A stretch of DNA of 64,000 nucleotides, taken from contig NZ_JACHXW010000001.1 in the NCBI RefSeq assembly GCF_014192395.1, positions 615,385 through 679,384 on the forward strand, in the 5' to 3' direction. Of the stretch, positions 1 through 9,027 are shown in pieces. How positions within the stretch are numbered: position 1 is the first letter of the stretch; every line of letters begins with the position of its first letter. The notes under the pieces are model-generated. The model saw only the letters and a program-made list of their open reading frames with translations, was not told the DNA's origin and made no database searches. The translations under genes and the position numbers were made by a program. This stretch comes from Paenibacillus endophyticus. GTDB lineage: Bacteria; Bacillota; Bacilli; Paenibacillales; Paenibacillaceae.

Positions 1-282
1 TTTGATTGCGTTTTTGTTTGCCTTGGCAATCATTTCTGGGGATGAGTCGATTGCGGTAACTTGGTGTCCCATACGCGAGAGAAGAATGCTGAAAAAGCCT
101 GGGCCTGTACCGACGTCGAGAATCTTCAATGATGGTTTATCTTTCAGTAGTTTGCTAAGTATTGCTTCCCATTTCCCATAGGAATCGTTCATGATCTCAT
201 TGTCTATAATGCCATCATAGATGTCGGCTCCTTTATCCCAGTAATCTTGATGCTCTTTTAGCTGCTGTTTATTGATAGTCAT
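1..282 (-). CDS. Class I SAM-dependent methyltransferase, N-terminal part (runs off the window)
   Basis: The minus strand is open from an ATG at 282 to the window edge, giving the first 94 residues. It begins MTINKQQLKEHQDYW and contains the SAM-binding glycine-rich loop ILDVGTGPGFFS at about residues 57-68, then an acidic strand end (VTAIDSSPEMI) typical of class I Rossmann methyltransferases. An AAGGAGAG ribosome site sits just upstream of the start. The substrate cannot be told from this part. It is transcribed divergently from the ABC importer, so a functional link (for example metallophore modification) is possible but unproven. Confidence 0.85.
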   Translation of the reverse strand, partial: MTINKQQLKEHQDYWDKGADIYDGIIDNEIMNDSYGKWEAILSKLLKDKPSLKILDVGTGPGFFSILLSRMGHQVTAIDSSPEMIAKANKNAIK

Positions 283-321
283 ATACACTCTCCTTGTTTA
301 ACGATTGCTTTTATAAAAAGC

Positions 322-350
322 TTGCTATTAGTAATTGTTACGATTAATAT
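322..350 (+). promoter_or_regulatory. Probable sigma-A promoter of the nik/opp-type operon
   Basis: TTGCTA (322-327) and TAATAT (345-350) are 17 bases apart in the 139-base divergent gap, about 70 bases before the first transporter gene. Read by eye. Confidence 0.5.
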
Positions 351-421
351 TAAAACTCAGTTAGCTGCTTAAGTCAAGCTGGCCGAATATACATATCTTT
401 TTTACATCAGGAGGATGAATC

Positions 422-2023
422 ATGTTTAAACGATTTACGGGTTTACTTTTTGTTGCAATGAGCATAGTGCTAGTTCTTTCCTCATGCTCTGCGGGGACAG
501 AGACAACGTCTGTGGAAAAGGAGCAAATGGTGAAACGTATTACAGTAGCGATTACTCAGGATCTAAAAGGGGATAAGCTGGACGCTACTACCTATAATGG
601 TGCAAGGGCCGTTCAAACATCAATTTATGATGCTTTGGTGGATTTCGGCGAAGCCGGGGAAATTAAACCAAGTCTTGCCGAGAAGTGGGAAGTTTCCGAT
701 GATGGCAAGACCTATACGTTTCACTTGCGAGAAGGCGTGTTATTCTCCGATGGCAGTCCGCTCACCTCGGAAGCGGTGAAGTTCTCTATTCAGCGTTCCG
801 TTGCCAACGAGGAAACGGCTTCACTTGAAATCAGCAGAAAGCTAGACAAAGTAGAAACGCCGGATGCGAAAACAGTGGTGCTTACTTTTAAGGAAATTGC
901 GTCACAAGCCTTGCTGGAGCTTAGCCAAGCAAGGCCGCTACGGATTATGAGCCCGAATGCTGTAACCCCAGCTGGAGATATTAATGGTGAGTTTGTGAAG
1001 CCTATCGGCACAGGGCCTTGGCAACTAGAAAGCTACAAGGAAGCCGCGGAGACAGTACTTGCAGCTAATGTACACTATTGGAAAGAGCCGGCATCGAAGT
1101 ATCTACTTGTATTCAAAGTGATAACTGATCCGCAGGCTCGTGTATTAGCGCTTCAGAATGGTGAAATTGATATCGCAGGCGGCGAGACAGGCAACATTCC
1201 TTACGAAAACCTGTCCTTATTCGAGAACAACAATAAATTCCAAATTGAAAATAATGCCAGTACAATGTCATATTTTATGGTTATTAATCAGAAAAATGAG
1301 TTTTTAGCGGACCAAAACATCAGGAAGGCGCTGAACTACGGCACCGATACGAGTAAGATGATGAGCGGTAAAGGCGCAAGCGTTGCAGGTTTGTTCCAAA
1401 GCACGGTTGCTTTCGTTACAAAGGACAACCAACCCGCTTATGTATATAGCGTTGATCAAGCAAAGCAAGCTATAGAGGCATCAGGCTTTCGATGGAATGA
1501 CAGTAGCAAGCTATACGAAAAAGAGGGTAAACCAATTTCATTGAGACTCGTTATTCAAACGGAGGAATACCCGGAGTGGAAAGAAATGGCGGAGATCTTC
1601 CAGGACCAAATGAAGAACATTGGCGTAAAAGTTGATATTTTAAACCAAGAGCGTGCTTCATACTATGACGCGCTATGGACGAACAAGGAGTATGACCTTC
1701 TTTTATATCGCACCTACACGGATGCTCAGCTTCCATATCGTTTCTTGACATCCTTGTTCTATCATACACAAGAGACGCCTGGAGTCGCATTTCAGGATGA
1801 GATTTTAACCGATTATTTGGATACGATAGCCGGATACACTAAATCAAAGGAGCAACAACCGATTTATGACCTCATTTTTAATAGACTTTATGAAGAAGCA
1901 ATGACCGTACCCATCTATTATACAAAGCAGACCTTCATCCATAGCAGCAAAATTAAAGGGTTCACATTTGGTTCGATCGAGGATAATCCTGTCAAATGGC
2001 ATCTATTGACCATCGAGGACTAG
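422..2023 (+). CDS. Nickel/peptide-type ABC transporter substrate-binding lipoprotein (NikA/CntA-like)
   Basis: This is a 533-residue family 5 solute-binding protein. Residues 1-22 form a lipoprotein signal peptide ending in lipobox LSSC (Cys22). The family pattern is clear: IYDALVDF, SLAEKWEVSDDGKTYTF, LREGVLFSDG, and IGTGPWQLESY in the middle. It aligns by eye with E. coli NikA over its length. However, the FHRTW segment that carries the Ni-histidine ligand His416 in NikA reads LYRTY here, so the nickel-(L-His)2 mode need not apply. It may bind a metal-metallophore complex or a peptide. It is first in a five-gene operon, with an AGGAGG ribosome site. The family is secure; the ligand is not. 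Confidence 0.8.
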   Translation: MFKRFTGLLFVAMSIVLVLSSCSAGTETTSVEKEQMVKRITVAITQDLKGDKLDATTYNGARAVQTSIYDALVDFGEAGEIKPSLAEKWEVSDDGKTYTFHLREGVLFSDGSPLTSEAVKFSIQRSVANEETASLEISRKLDKVETPDAKTVVLTFKEIASQALLELSQARPLRIMSPNAVTPAGDINGEFVKPIGTGPWQLESYKEAAETVLAANVHYWKEPASKYLLVFKVITDPQARVLALQNGEIDIAGGETGNIPYENLSLFENNNKFQIENNASTMSYFMVINQKNEFLADQNIRKALNYGTDTSKMMSGKGASVAGLFQSTVAFVTKDNQPAYVYSVDQAKQAIEASGFRWNDSSKLYEKEGKPISLRLVIQTEEYPEWKEMAEIFQDQMKNIGVKVDILNQERASYYDALWTNKEYDLLLYRTYTDAQLPYRFLTSLFYHTQETPGVAFQDEILTDYLDTIAGYTKSKEQQPIYDLIFNRLYEEAMTVPIYYTKQTFIHSSKIKGFTFGSIEDNPVKWHLLTIED

Positions 2024-2025
2024 AT

Positions 2026-2973
2026 ATGTTTCGTTATCTTATGGGACGACTAGGTATGCTGGCCTTTACACTGTTCTTATTAACCATGTTTGTATTTACA
2101 CTTATGCATATGGCACCAGGTGATCCTGCAGCATTAATGCTGCAAGGTTTCGGCGCAACGCCCGACGAAAATATGATTGCATTCTATCAGAACAAATGGG
2201 GTTTGGATCAGTCTTTTCTCATGCAGTATGTTTCATGGTTAATGGAACTCGCTAAGGGGAATTTGGGTAACTCTTATCTAACAAACAAACCAGTAGTAGA
2301 AGAAATAGGTTCGCGAATTAGCATGACACTGTTGCTTCTGATCAGTTCTTTCACATTGACCTTTCTCATATCGGTACCATTGGGATTGATGGCTGGATTA
2401 CGGGAGAAAAGCTTGATCGATCGTATTCTATATGGAGCGACAGTACTGGGTTTATCAGTCCCGCTGTACTGGCTTGCCATATTGCTTATGCTCTCATTTG
2501 GTGTAATATGGCCAATATTCCCGATTATCGGCGGTGGCTCCGTGAGTCACTACGTGTTGCCCGTAGCAGCGATCAGTATGGTTCAAAGCGTCTACTTTAT
2601 TCGAATGATTCGTTCTTTTACAGTGGAATACAAAAAAACACCCTACCTGGAGGCAGCCATCTCACGTGGCATCAAACGGAGAATGCTATATCCTTCTTAT
2701 TTGTTTCGCTCGATGCTAGTTCCTGTGCTTACCATTGTTGGGACGAGCTTCCCCAGTTTTTTTGGCGCAACTATTATTATTGAGAACGTCTTCAGTTTTC
2801 CTGGGATTGGTAAATATATGCTGGATACGATATATAATCGTGATTACCCAGTTATTCAGGGATGTAGTCTGTTGTTGGCAGCTACTATATTTATTCTGAA
2901 TTTCGTCACGGATGTCAGTTATTATATGGCTGATCCACGTATTCATCTTGAAAAGCAGAGGTGGGAAAATTGA
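2026..2973 (+). CDS. nikB: NikB/OppB-type ABC transporter permease
   Basis: This inner-membrane permease has 315 residues from ATG 2026, starting MFRYLMGRLGMLAFTLFLLTM. An earlier in-frame ATG at 1996 lies inside the upstream gene. The chosen start has GAGGA 8 bases ahead and sits 2 bases after the upstream stop. Family marks are the N-terminal segment HMAPGDPAALM, about six hydrophobic spans, the cytoplasmic EAAISRGIKRRMLYPSYLFRSM loop that docks on the ATPase, and IIENVFSFPGIG near the C terminus. It pairs with the next permease to form the channel. The substrate is undetermined. Confidence 0.9.
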   Translation: MFRYLMGRLGMLAFTLFLLTMFVFTLMHMAPGDPAALMLQGFGATPDENMIAFYQNKWGLDQSFLMQYVSWLMELAKGNLGNSYLTNKPVVEEIGSRISMTLLLLISSFTLTFLISVPLGLMAGLREKSLIDRILYGATVLGLSVPLYWLAILLMLSFGVIWPIFPIIGGGSVSHYVLPVAAISMVQSVYFIRMIRSFTVEYKKTPYLEAAISRGIKRRMLYPSYLFRSMLVPVLTIVGTSFPSFFGATIIIENVFSFPGIGKYMLDTIYNRDYPVIQGCSLLLAATIFILNFVTDVSYYMADPRIHLEKQRWEN

Positions 2974-3782
2974 TAGCCTTCGCATGGAATAATAAGCTAT
3001 TTGCTGTATCTTTGGCTGTCATTGTTTTGTTGGTTGCGGCTGGAATTCTTGCGCCATGGCTGCAGCCTTATGATCCCTTCCAACCGGACTATGGGTCCAA
3101 GCTGCAAAAACCGAGCCTTCAGCATGTGTTTGGAACAGATTATTTAGGCCGTGATATATATAGCAGAGTGTTGTTGGGTATCAAGCACTCTGTATTTCCG
3201 GCATTTATTGTCCTCATGCTGGTTGTGCTCATTAGCCTCATACTAGGTACATTAAGCGGCTATTATGGAGGACGCTTAGATATGCTATTGATGAGTATAA
3301 CCGACCTGTTTGTTGCCGTACCCAATATTCTATTGACCATTGTTATTATTGGATTTCTCGGTTTTGGGATGGAGAACGTATATCTGGCCATAATGCTCTC
3401 ATGGTGGGCGAGATATGTACGGATTATACGGGGACTCGTTCATGATGTGAAGAAGGAGCCTTATATGCTCGCAAGTCGAGTGAGCGGTTCTTTTGGGCTG
3501 CCTCATATGGCACGTCATATTTTACCTAATATGATGCCGCAGGTGCTCACTCTTTCTATCCTCGATGTCAGTAGAGTCATTCTAACGCTGTCAGGCTTGT
3601 CCTTTCTCGGAATTGGTGCGCAGCCTCCATCGCCGGAATGGGGAGTTATGCTGCTCGATGGTAAAAGCTATTTGCAAATTGCCCCGTGGATGGGCTTTTT
3701 TCCAGGTTTGATGGTATTTATGACGGCATGCGCATTCCAAATTAGCGGGGAGAAGCTGCGCAGCCGATACAAGCTAAAATAG
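2970..3782 (+). CDS. nikC: NikC/OppC-type ABC transporter permease
   Basis: This second permease has about 270 residues. I prefer a TTG start at 2970, which overlaps the upstream TGA as TTGA and has AGAGGTGG at a good distance. A GTG at 2961 is the alternative and adds three residues. Typical OppC/NikC marks are the N-terminal transmembrane helix followed by LQPYDPFQPDYGSKLQKPS, the segment FGTDYLGRDIYSRVLLG, a conserved loop at SFGLPHMARHILPNMMP, and the C-terminal LSGLSFLGIGAQPPSPEWG motif. It acts as a heterodimer with the preceding permease. Confidence 0.9.
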   Translation: MIAFAWNNKLFAVSLAVIVLLVAAGILAPWLQPYDPFQPDYGSKLQKPSLQHVFGTDYLGRDIYSRVLLGIKHSVFPAFIVLMLVVLISLILGTLSGYYGGRLDMLLMSITDLFVAVPNILLTIVIIGFLGFGMENVYLAIMLSWWARYVRIIRGLVHDVKKEPYMLASRVSGSFGLPHMARHILPNMMPQVLTLSILDVSRVILTLSGLSFLGIGAQPPSPEWGVMLLDGKSYLQIAPWMGFFPGLMVFMTACAFQISGEKLRSRYKLK

Positions 3783-3793
3783 GTGATGAGGAT

Positions 3794-4576
3794 ATGAACA
3801 TAACTGCCCAAATTAAGAAACTTACCATTAAAAATAGTGACGGCCAGTGCTTGGTCAAGGATTGTTCCTTTAAACTGCATGAAGGCAAGACACTTTGTTT
3901 AATCGGAGAAAGCGGGAGCGGGAAAACGTTGACAAGCAAAGCGATGCTGGGTATGCTGCCGAGTTCGATGACAATGACGGGGGAAATGATTTTTCAAGGT
4001 TTGGATTTAAGGAGTATCAGCCGCCGTGGTTGGCAGAGGGTGAGGGGTAAACGAATAGGGGTAATTAACCAACATCCGGAGCAATCACTTCATCCTGCTA
4101 TCCCAATCGGCAGGCAACTAAGTGATTTGGTGAGAAGTCACTTGCCTTTGACGAGAGCTGAGGCAGAACGCAAGGCAAAAGCAATGCTTGCCAGAGTATC
4201 ACTTCCGCGTATCGATGCCATGATGGGCAGTTATCCATCTGAGTTGAGCGGCGGAATGAGTCAGCGCGTAATGATTGCAATGGCATTATTGCTTGAGCCG
4301 GAGCTCCTACTAGCAGATGAACCAACGAGTGCGCTGGATGTGATGACGCAGGCGGAGATTTTAGCGCTGTTGAATGAAATTGTGAAAGAGCGGAAGATGA
4401 GTATGCTGTTCATCACGCATGACTTGAATATTGCGAATTATTTGGCTGATTCAATCGCGATCATGCATCAGGGAGAGATCGTTGAATATGGCACTGTGAG
4501 CGATGTGCAAAATCAGCCGAAGCATCCATATACAAGAGAACTTTGGTATTATCATCAAAAATTTAATGTTGATTAG
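3794..4576 (+). CDS. nikD: NikD/OppD-type ABC transporter ATP-binding protein
   Basis: This is a 260-residue ATPase subunit. Walker A is GESGSGKT at residues 38-45, the signature is LSGGMSQR, Walker B is LLLADEPTSALD, and the switch histidine lies in FITHDLNIAN. The C-terminal stretch HPYTRELWYY matches the oligopeptide/nickel ATPase family tail. The start ATG follows AGGTGATGAGG. It is 11 bases after the permease pair and works with the next ATPase. All catalytic motifs are intact. Confidence 0.9.
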   Translation: MNITAQIKKLTIKNSDGQCLVKDCSFKLHEGKTLCLIGESGSGKTLTSKAMLGMLPSSMTMTGEMIFQGLDLRSISRRGWQRVRGKRIGVINQHPEQSLHPAIPIGRQLSDLVRSHLPLTRAEAERKAKAMLARVSLPRIDAMMGSYPSELSGGMSQRVMIAMALLLEPELLLADEPTSALDVMTQAEILALLNEIVKERKMSMLFITHDLNIANYLADSIAIMHQGEIVEYGTVSDVQNQPKHPYTRELWYYHQKFNVD

Positions 4577-4594
4577 GGGAAGAGGTTGGCTGCT

Positions 4595-5401
4595 ATGCTC
4601 GAGATTAATCAACTTTCCAAATCAGTCGGTGAAAAGATCATATTGGATAAATTGGAGATTCGCCTGCCTATTGGTCGTTCGCTGGCAGTCGTTGGAGAGA
4701 GCGGAAGCGGGAAGTCTACGCTTGCTAAGATGATCATGGCGCTTGCGCGTCCGACTTCGGGATCGATTTCCTTTAATGGGGTAGTTGCACCTCAGCACAA
4801 AACCTCGGATTTTAAGGCATGGTACAGGCAAATTCAGCTTGTATTTCAGAATACAGCTGCTTCGCTGGATCCGCGTATGACGATTATGCAAAGCATAGAG
4901 GAGCCGCTTCGATATTTCACAAAACTAGAGAAGTCGGATAGGAAGCAACGGGCAGCAGAATATGCCGATTTGGTAGGTTTGCCCTCTATGCTGCTTACCT
5001 CACTGCCGAATCAGCTCAGCGGTGGGCAGTACCAGCGAGCTTGCATTGCCAAAGCTCTTATTCTAAAGCCTAAGCTTCTCGTATGCGATGAAATTGTTTC
5101 CAATCTGGATGTCATTCATCAGTATAAAATCATTAAGTTGCTTCAGAAGCTCCGAGAGGAGCAGAAACTCTCGCTGGTGTTTATCACACATGATCTCTCC
5201 TTAGTATCCCGTTTAAGTGATCAGATCATGGTTATGAAGAACGGGAGAATGGTTGAGCTGTTTAACTCAGAGGCTCTGCATTCTGAAGATCGACATCCAT
5301 ATACACGTTCATTACTGGAGACAGCAAAGCTGATCGGCAGGCGCAACGAAGAAGACAGCCACATCGCCGACATGGTTAAGAAAACTACTATTTCAATATA
5401 G
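4595..5401 (+). CDS. nikE: NikE/OppF-type ABC transporter ATP-binding protein
   Basis: This is the second ATPase subunit, about 268 residues. Walker A is GESGSGKST, the signature is LSGGQYQR, and the switch region is FITHDLSLVSRLSDQIMVM. Walker B reads LLVCDEIVSNLD, with Ile in place of the common Pro after DE. The ATG at 4595 has GAGG 9 bases upstream; an in-frame TTG at 4586 is a possible longer start. It closes the operon, and a strong hairpin lies 30 bases after the stop. Confidence 0.88.
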   Translation: MLEINQLSKSVGEKIILDKLEIRLPIGRSLAVVGESGSGKSTLAKMIMALARPTSGSISFNGVVAPQHKTSDFKAWYRQIQLVFQNTAASLDPRMTIMQSIEEPLRYFTKLEKSDRKQRAAEYADLVGLPSMLLTSLPNQLSGGQYQRACIAKALILKPKLLVCDEIVSNLDVIHQYKIIKLLQKLREEQKLSLVFITHDLSLVSRLSDQIMVMKNGRMVELFNSEALHSEDRHPYTRSLLETAKLIGRRNEEDSHIADMVKKTTISI

Positions 5402-5430
5402 AATTGCGCAACGAGGAAATTTTATCGAAC

Positions 5431-5475
5431 GAAAGAAGGAGCAGCTGCCTCGGCAGCTGCTTCTTCTTTCTTGTA
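5431..5475 (+). terminator. Intrinsic terminator of the nik/opp-type operon
   Basis: A 19-bp stem (5431-5449 with 5452-5470, one G-U pair) has a 2-base loop and is followed by a T-rich stretch. Confidence 0.85.
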
Positions 5476-5786
5476 ACGTCCATCCTAGGCGTAATTGGTA
5501 GAGGGAAACCTGCGTCTTGGGTTCCTTTTCACGATTGAATGCGAAATAGACGTTATCTGAGCCTTTCCGATGGATCAGCTAAGCCGGATGTACGGAGCAA
5601 AAAAACAGCATATTCAATTCTCTTACGGTTAGCTGGCAGGCCTAATCAAAAAGGACGCAAGTTTGAAGGTCCGAAAGTTATGTTGCACAATGGCGCACAT
5701 TTGTGTAATATAGCATATAAATGTAATGGTATATTAAAATATGTTATAACGTACGAGTTGATTGAGCTACGAATGGAGGAATTCGA
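5476..5786. other. Intergenic leader before the threonine operon; no gene seen
   Basis: The only open frame (5539-5817, plus strand) has no recognisable sequence, no ribosome site and runs into the next gene out of frame, so I do not call it. The stretch 5610-5690 has pieces resembling a c-di-GMP-I riboswitch (GGCCTAA, GACGCAAG) but in the wrong order. 5700-5765 is very A+T-rich and probably holds the promoter. Confidence 0.4.
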
Positions 5787-6980
5787 ATGGCAAGCCCGAC
5801 TTTATTCTCGTTTATAACCGAACAACTGGCCGATCTGAAGGCCCGGGGGCTATACAATACGATCGAGCCGCTGGAGAGCGCGAACGGTCCGGTCATCCGA
5901 ATGGGAGGCCGGTCGTTCGTGAATTTGTCTTCCAATAATTATTTGGGATTGGCGACCGACAAGAGGCTCATAGACGCTGCCGTTCAGGCCACGATACAAT
6001 TCGGGGTCGGCAGCGGCGCCGTTCGCACGATTAATGGGACGTTGTCCCTTCACATCGAGCTGGAGGAGAAGCTGGCGGCATTCAAAGGAACGGAAGCAGC
6101 TGTTGCGTATCCGTCGGGATTTAACTGCAATATGGCAGCGATCTCGGCCATCATGGGTGATGGGGATGCAATTCTGTCGGATGAACTTAACCACGCCTCC
6201 ATTATCGACGGCTGCCGGCTGACGAAGTCGAAGGTAATCAGGTACAGCCACTCCGACATGGATGATCTTCGGACGAAGGCTAGGGAGGCCAGGGAGTCGG
6301 GCCGGTACGCGAAAATTATGGTCATCTCGGATGGCGTGTTCTCCATGGACGGCGATATCGCGAAACTGCCCGAGATCGTGGACATTGCGGAGACCTATGA
6401 CCTGATCACTTATGTGGACGACGCCCATGGTTCCGGGGTGCTCGGCGGCGGTGCGGGTACCGTGAAGCACTTTGGTCTGTCTGGCCGCGTCGACTTGCAA
6501 ATCGGAACACTGTCCAAGGCAGTCGGCGTCGTCGGAGGGTATGTGGCATGCTCCCAAGCGGTTGCGGACTGGCTCAAGGCTCGAAGCCGACCGTTCCTCT
6601 TCTCGACATCGCTACCGCCGGGGGCGGTGGCAGCAAGCATCGCGGCGATTGACCTGCTGCAAGAGAGTCGTGATCTGCAGGAGCAGCTGTGGAACAACGC
6701 ATCCTATCTGCAGAATGGCCTGCGGAGGCTAGGATTCTCTCTCGGCCCGACGGCGACGCCGATAACACCTTGCATCGTCGGAGACGAAGAGAAGACGCAG
6801 CGCTTCAGCGCCATGCTGTATGAGGAAGGCATATTCGCGAAAGCGATCGTGTTCCCGACCGTACCGAAAGGAACGGGCCGCATCCGAAACATGCCGACCT
6901 CCGAGCATACGTCAGAGATGCTCGACCGAGCACTCGCCGCTTACGAGAAGGTGGGCTGCGAGCTCGGAATTATCGGATAG
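5787..6980 (+). CDS. kbl: Glycine C-acetyltransferase (2-amino-3-ketobutyrate CoA ligase)
   Basis: This 397-residue PLP enzyme cleaves 2-amino-3-oxobutanoate with CoA to glycine and acetyl-CoA, the second step of threonine degradation. Family marks are [11 protein letters not shown] near residue 50, [11 protein letters not shown], the [10 protein letters not shown] segment with the PLP-ring aspartate, and the Schiff-base lysine Lys244 in [13 protein letters not shown]. The length is normal for the family. The ATG follows GGAGG. The next gene, a threonine dehydrogenase, starts 12 bases later and makes its substrate, which supports Kbl over the related KAPA synthase BioF. The gene is G+C-richer than the transporter operon upstream. 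Confidence 0.93.
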   Translation: MASPTLFSFITEQLADLKARGLYNTIEPLESANGPVIRMGGRSFVNLSSNNYLGLATDKRLIDAAVQATIQFGVGSGAVRTINGTLSLHIELEEKLAAFKGTEAAVAYPSGFNCNMAAISAIMGDGDAILSDELNHASIIDGCRLTKSKVIRYSHSDMDDLRTKAREARESGRYAKIMVISDGVFSMDGDIAKLPEIVDIAETYDLITYVDDAHGSGVLGGGAGTVKHFGLSGRVDLQIGTLSKAVGVVGGYVACSQAVADWLKARSRPFLFSTSLPPGAVAASIAAIDLLQESRDLQEQLWNNASYLQNGLRRLGFSLGPTATPITPCIVGDEEKTQRFSAMLYEEGIFAKAIVFPTVPKGTGRIRNMPTSEHTSEMLDRALAAYEKVGCELGIIG

Positions 6981-6992
6981 GAGGAATGCGAG

Positions 6993-7967
6993 ATGAAGCG
7001 AATACTGTTAACCGGTGCGCTTGGACAGATCGGGAGTGAGATGGCGGTCAAACTTCGGGAATTGTATGGGGATGACGCGGTGTTAGCGACGGACATTCGG
7101 AAAGATCATAGCGAGGCAGCGCAGGGCGGTCCGTTCCGGCTGTTGGACGTCACCGATGGCCGGGCGTTCCATGAAGCGGCAAGGGCGCACCGGGCCGATG
7201 CGATCATCCACCTGGCGGCCCTATTGTCCGCGACAGCGGAAGCAAAGCCGATGTTTGCTTGGCAGCTAAATATGGGAGGGTTGCTGAACGCGCTGGAGAC
7301 GACCCGGGAACTGGGCTGTCAGTTGTTCGCGCCAAGCTCGATCGCCGCGTTCGGCCCGGACGCCCCCAGGCAAGGCACGCCGCAGGACACGTGGCTGCGG
7401 CCGGCGACGATGTACGGGATTAGCAAAGCTGCAGGCGAGCAGTTATGCGAATATTATTACAGAAAATATGACGTGGACGCGAGAGGCTTGCGTTTTCCAG
7501 GTTTGGTCTCGCACACCGCCCCTCCGGGTGGCGGAACGACCGATTACGCCGTCGAAATGTACGTCTATGCCATCAAAAGCGGCCGTTATACCTCATACAT
7601 CGGCAAAGGAACATACCTAGATATGATGTATATGCCGGATGCGATAGCATCCGTCGTCAGCTTAATGGAAGCTGATGCTTCCCGGTTGAAGCGGCGCAAT
7701 GCCTATAATGTCACGGCCATGAGCGTCGATCCCGAAGCCATTGCGGCCAGCATTCGCAGACGACTCCCGGATTTCGAGCTCCGCTTCGACATCGACCCTC
7801 TTCGACAAGAGATCGCGGACGGATGGCCGGACGCGATAGATGCTTCAGCCGCGTGCAAAGAATGGGATTTCCGGCCCGCTTATGATTTGGACCGAACGAC
7901 CGACGACATGCTGGCGACTCTGCACCGCAAGCTTCCTGATAGCGAGAAAGGCGCGATTTTGTTATGA
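6993..7967 (+). CDS. L-threonine 3-dehydrogenase, SDR (NAD-dependent epimerase-like) type
   Basis: This 324-residue short-chain dehydrogenase oxidises L-threonine with NAD to 2-amino-3-oxobutanoate. The Rossmann motif GALGQIGSE is at residues 8-16, and the catalytic Tyr141-x3-Lys145 lies in MYGISKAAGEQL. The segment GLRFPGLVSHTAPPGGGTTDYA is characteristic of the GalE-like threonine dehydrogenase group rather than the zinc-dependent Tdh. It sits 12 bases after kbl with its own GGAGG, so the two enzymes form a coupled pathway. It is a different family from E. coli tdh, so I give no symbol. Confidence 0.9.
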   Translation: MKRILLTGALGQIGSEMAVKLRELYGDDAVLATDIRKDHSEAAQGGPFRLLDVTDGRAFHEAARAHRADAIIHLAALLSATAEAKPMFAWQLNMGGLLNALETTRELGCQLFAPSSIAAFGPDAPRQGTPQDTWLRPATMYGISKAAGEQLCEYYYRKYDVDARGLRFPGLVSHTAPPGGGTTDYAVEMYVYAIKSGRYTSYIGKGTYLDMMYMPDAIASVVSLMEADASRLKRRNAYNVTAMSVDPEAIAASIRRRLPDFELRFDIDPLRQEIADGWPDAIDASAACKEWDFRPAYDLDRTTDDMLATLHRKLPDSEKGAILL

Positions 7968-8015
7968 TACGGTTGAGATAAACGATATGACAAAATTGCG
8001 AGGAGGCTGATTTCT

Positions 8016-8585
8016 TTGGAGCCCATCCATAAAAAAGTCGGTAAAAATCTGCATGCCATTCGGAAGTCGAGGGGCCTCAGCCTTGACAACCTCGCGGAAA
8101 TGACCGGTGTGAGCAAAGCGATGCTGGGCCAAATTGAACGAGGGGATTCCAATCCGACGATCTCTGTGCTATGGCGTATCGTGAACGGTCTGGGCATCTC
8201 GTTCACGACATTGATAGATGAGGTAGATTCGGACGTCACGATAGCAGCGCCGGGCGATCTGGAACCGTTCTCGGAGGAAGAAGGGGCATACCGTACATTC
8301 CCGTTGTTCCCTTACCGGCTGCGGAACAAATTCGAATCCTACTTGGTCATAATCGAGCCGGGCTGCGAGCATGGCTCCGAGCCTCATAACGACGGCGTAG
8401 AAGAGTATTTATTCGTTCAGCAGGGTGTTCTGGAGCTGCTGCACGGGAGCGAACGCTATGAAGTGCCTGCGGGCAGCGCGGTTCATTTCCACGCGAATCA
8501 GCCCCATACGTACCGTAATGCTGGCGCGGAAACGGCGAAGTTCTTTGCCGTCATCTTCTATGCGGACGCAGGGGCACGGGGCTAG
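8016..8585 (+). CDS. XRE-family transcriptional regulator with C-terminal cupin domain
   Basis: This 189-residue regulator has an HTH_XRE domain at about residues 10-64 (LDNLAEMTGVSKAMLGQIE) and a cupin sensor domain at about 95-185 (EPHNDGVEEYLFVQQGVLEL and VHFHANQPHTYRN). Translation starts at a TTG, with AGGAGG 9 bases upstream. It lies 48 bases after the threonine dehydrogenase in the same direction, so it probably belongs to the operon and may sense a product of the pathway. Its target is inference. Confidence 0.88.
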   Translation: MEPIHKKVGKNLHAIRKSRGLSLDNLAEMTGVSKAMLGQIERGDSNPTISVLWRIVNGLGISFTTLIDEVDSDVTIAAPGDLEPFSEEEGAYRTFPLFPYRLRNKFESYLVIIEPGCEHGSEPHNDGVEEYLFVQQGVLELLHGSERYEVPAGSAVHFHANQPHTYRNAGAETAKFFAVIFYADAGARG

Positions 8586-8763
8586 TTCGCATACACGAGG
8601 TTTGACCATCGACGTGTGACCGAGCTCCATGCGATGCTCGCTTCGTCCAAGTGAATAATACGCCTACGGACTCGCTTCGGTTATACAGTATCGACTCGGA
8701 GGAAACTGCTGGCGATTATTCGGCATTGGTCGATGTAGGCGGCCAAGAGCATAAAGGCAATAT

Positions 8764-8788
8764 AAACCGCGTAAACCGCGGTTTTTTT
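8764..8788 (+). terminator. Intrinsic terminator
   Basis: An 8-bp perfect stem AAACCGCG/CGCGGTTT with a 5-base loop is followed by T7. It lies 180 bases after the XRE-cupin gene. Between them, 8652-8762 reads as an open stretch (starting NNTPTDSLRLYS, with DYSALVDVGGQEHKG) that may be the tail of a lost gene. Confidence 0.8.
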
Positions 8789-8810
8789 GTTTGTAAGGAT
8801 ATAGGGCGAA

Positions 8811-8969
8811 TTATGGCTTAACTTCAACTAACATATGGCGCGTCTGAATCTTAATTCCGGACATGAAGTCGGAAGAAGGAGTGGAATTGGCGCTTATCAT
8901 CGCTCCGCCTGCCACAGCACCTGTTGATTCTTCAGCCAAAATACGGAGGACTACCAGTTCCTTAATCAT
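8811..8969 (-). CDS. Possible small protein or gene remnant, 52 residues
   Basis: An open frame from ATG 8969 to TAA 8811 encodes a peptide starting MIKELVVLRILAEESTG and ending RHMLVEVKP. Its composition is protein-like, but there is no clear ribosome site and I recognise no family. It may be the C-terminal remnant of a larger gene. Low confidence. Confidence 0.22.
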   Translation of the reverse strand: MIKELVVLRILAEESTGAVAGGAMISANSTPSSDFMSGIKIQTRHMLVEVKP

Positions 8970-8989
8970 TTTGTCGAATATGTACGTAA

Positions 8990-9027
8990 AGAGACCGTGT
9001 CCACTAACAAACTGGTCTCTTTTTTTC
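8990..9027 (+). terminator. Terminator-like hairpin
   Basis: The stem AGAGACC/GGTCTCT encloses a 17-base loop and is followed by T7. No intact plus-strand gene lies just upstream, so it may be left over from a deleted gene. Confidence 0.6.

Noticed and set aside
5610..5690. Possible c-di-GMP-I riboswitch before kbl
   Set aside because: GGTTAGC, GGCCTAA and GACGCAAG pieces are present but in the reverse order from the GEMM consensus, and the GNAA tetraloop/receptor layout cannot be drawn.
5539..5817. 92-residue plus-strand reading frame
   Set aside because: No ribosome site, no recognisable sequence, and it overlaps the start of kbl out of frame across the probable promoter.
5850..6557. 235-residue minus-strand open frame
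   Set aside because: Antisense to kbl, whose PLP-enzyme motifs are continuous; G+C-rich DNA gives long chance frames.
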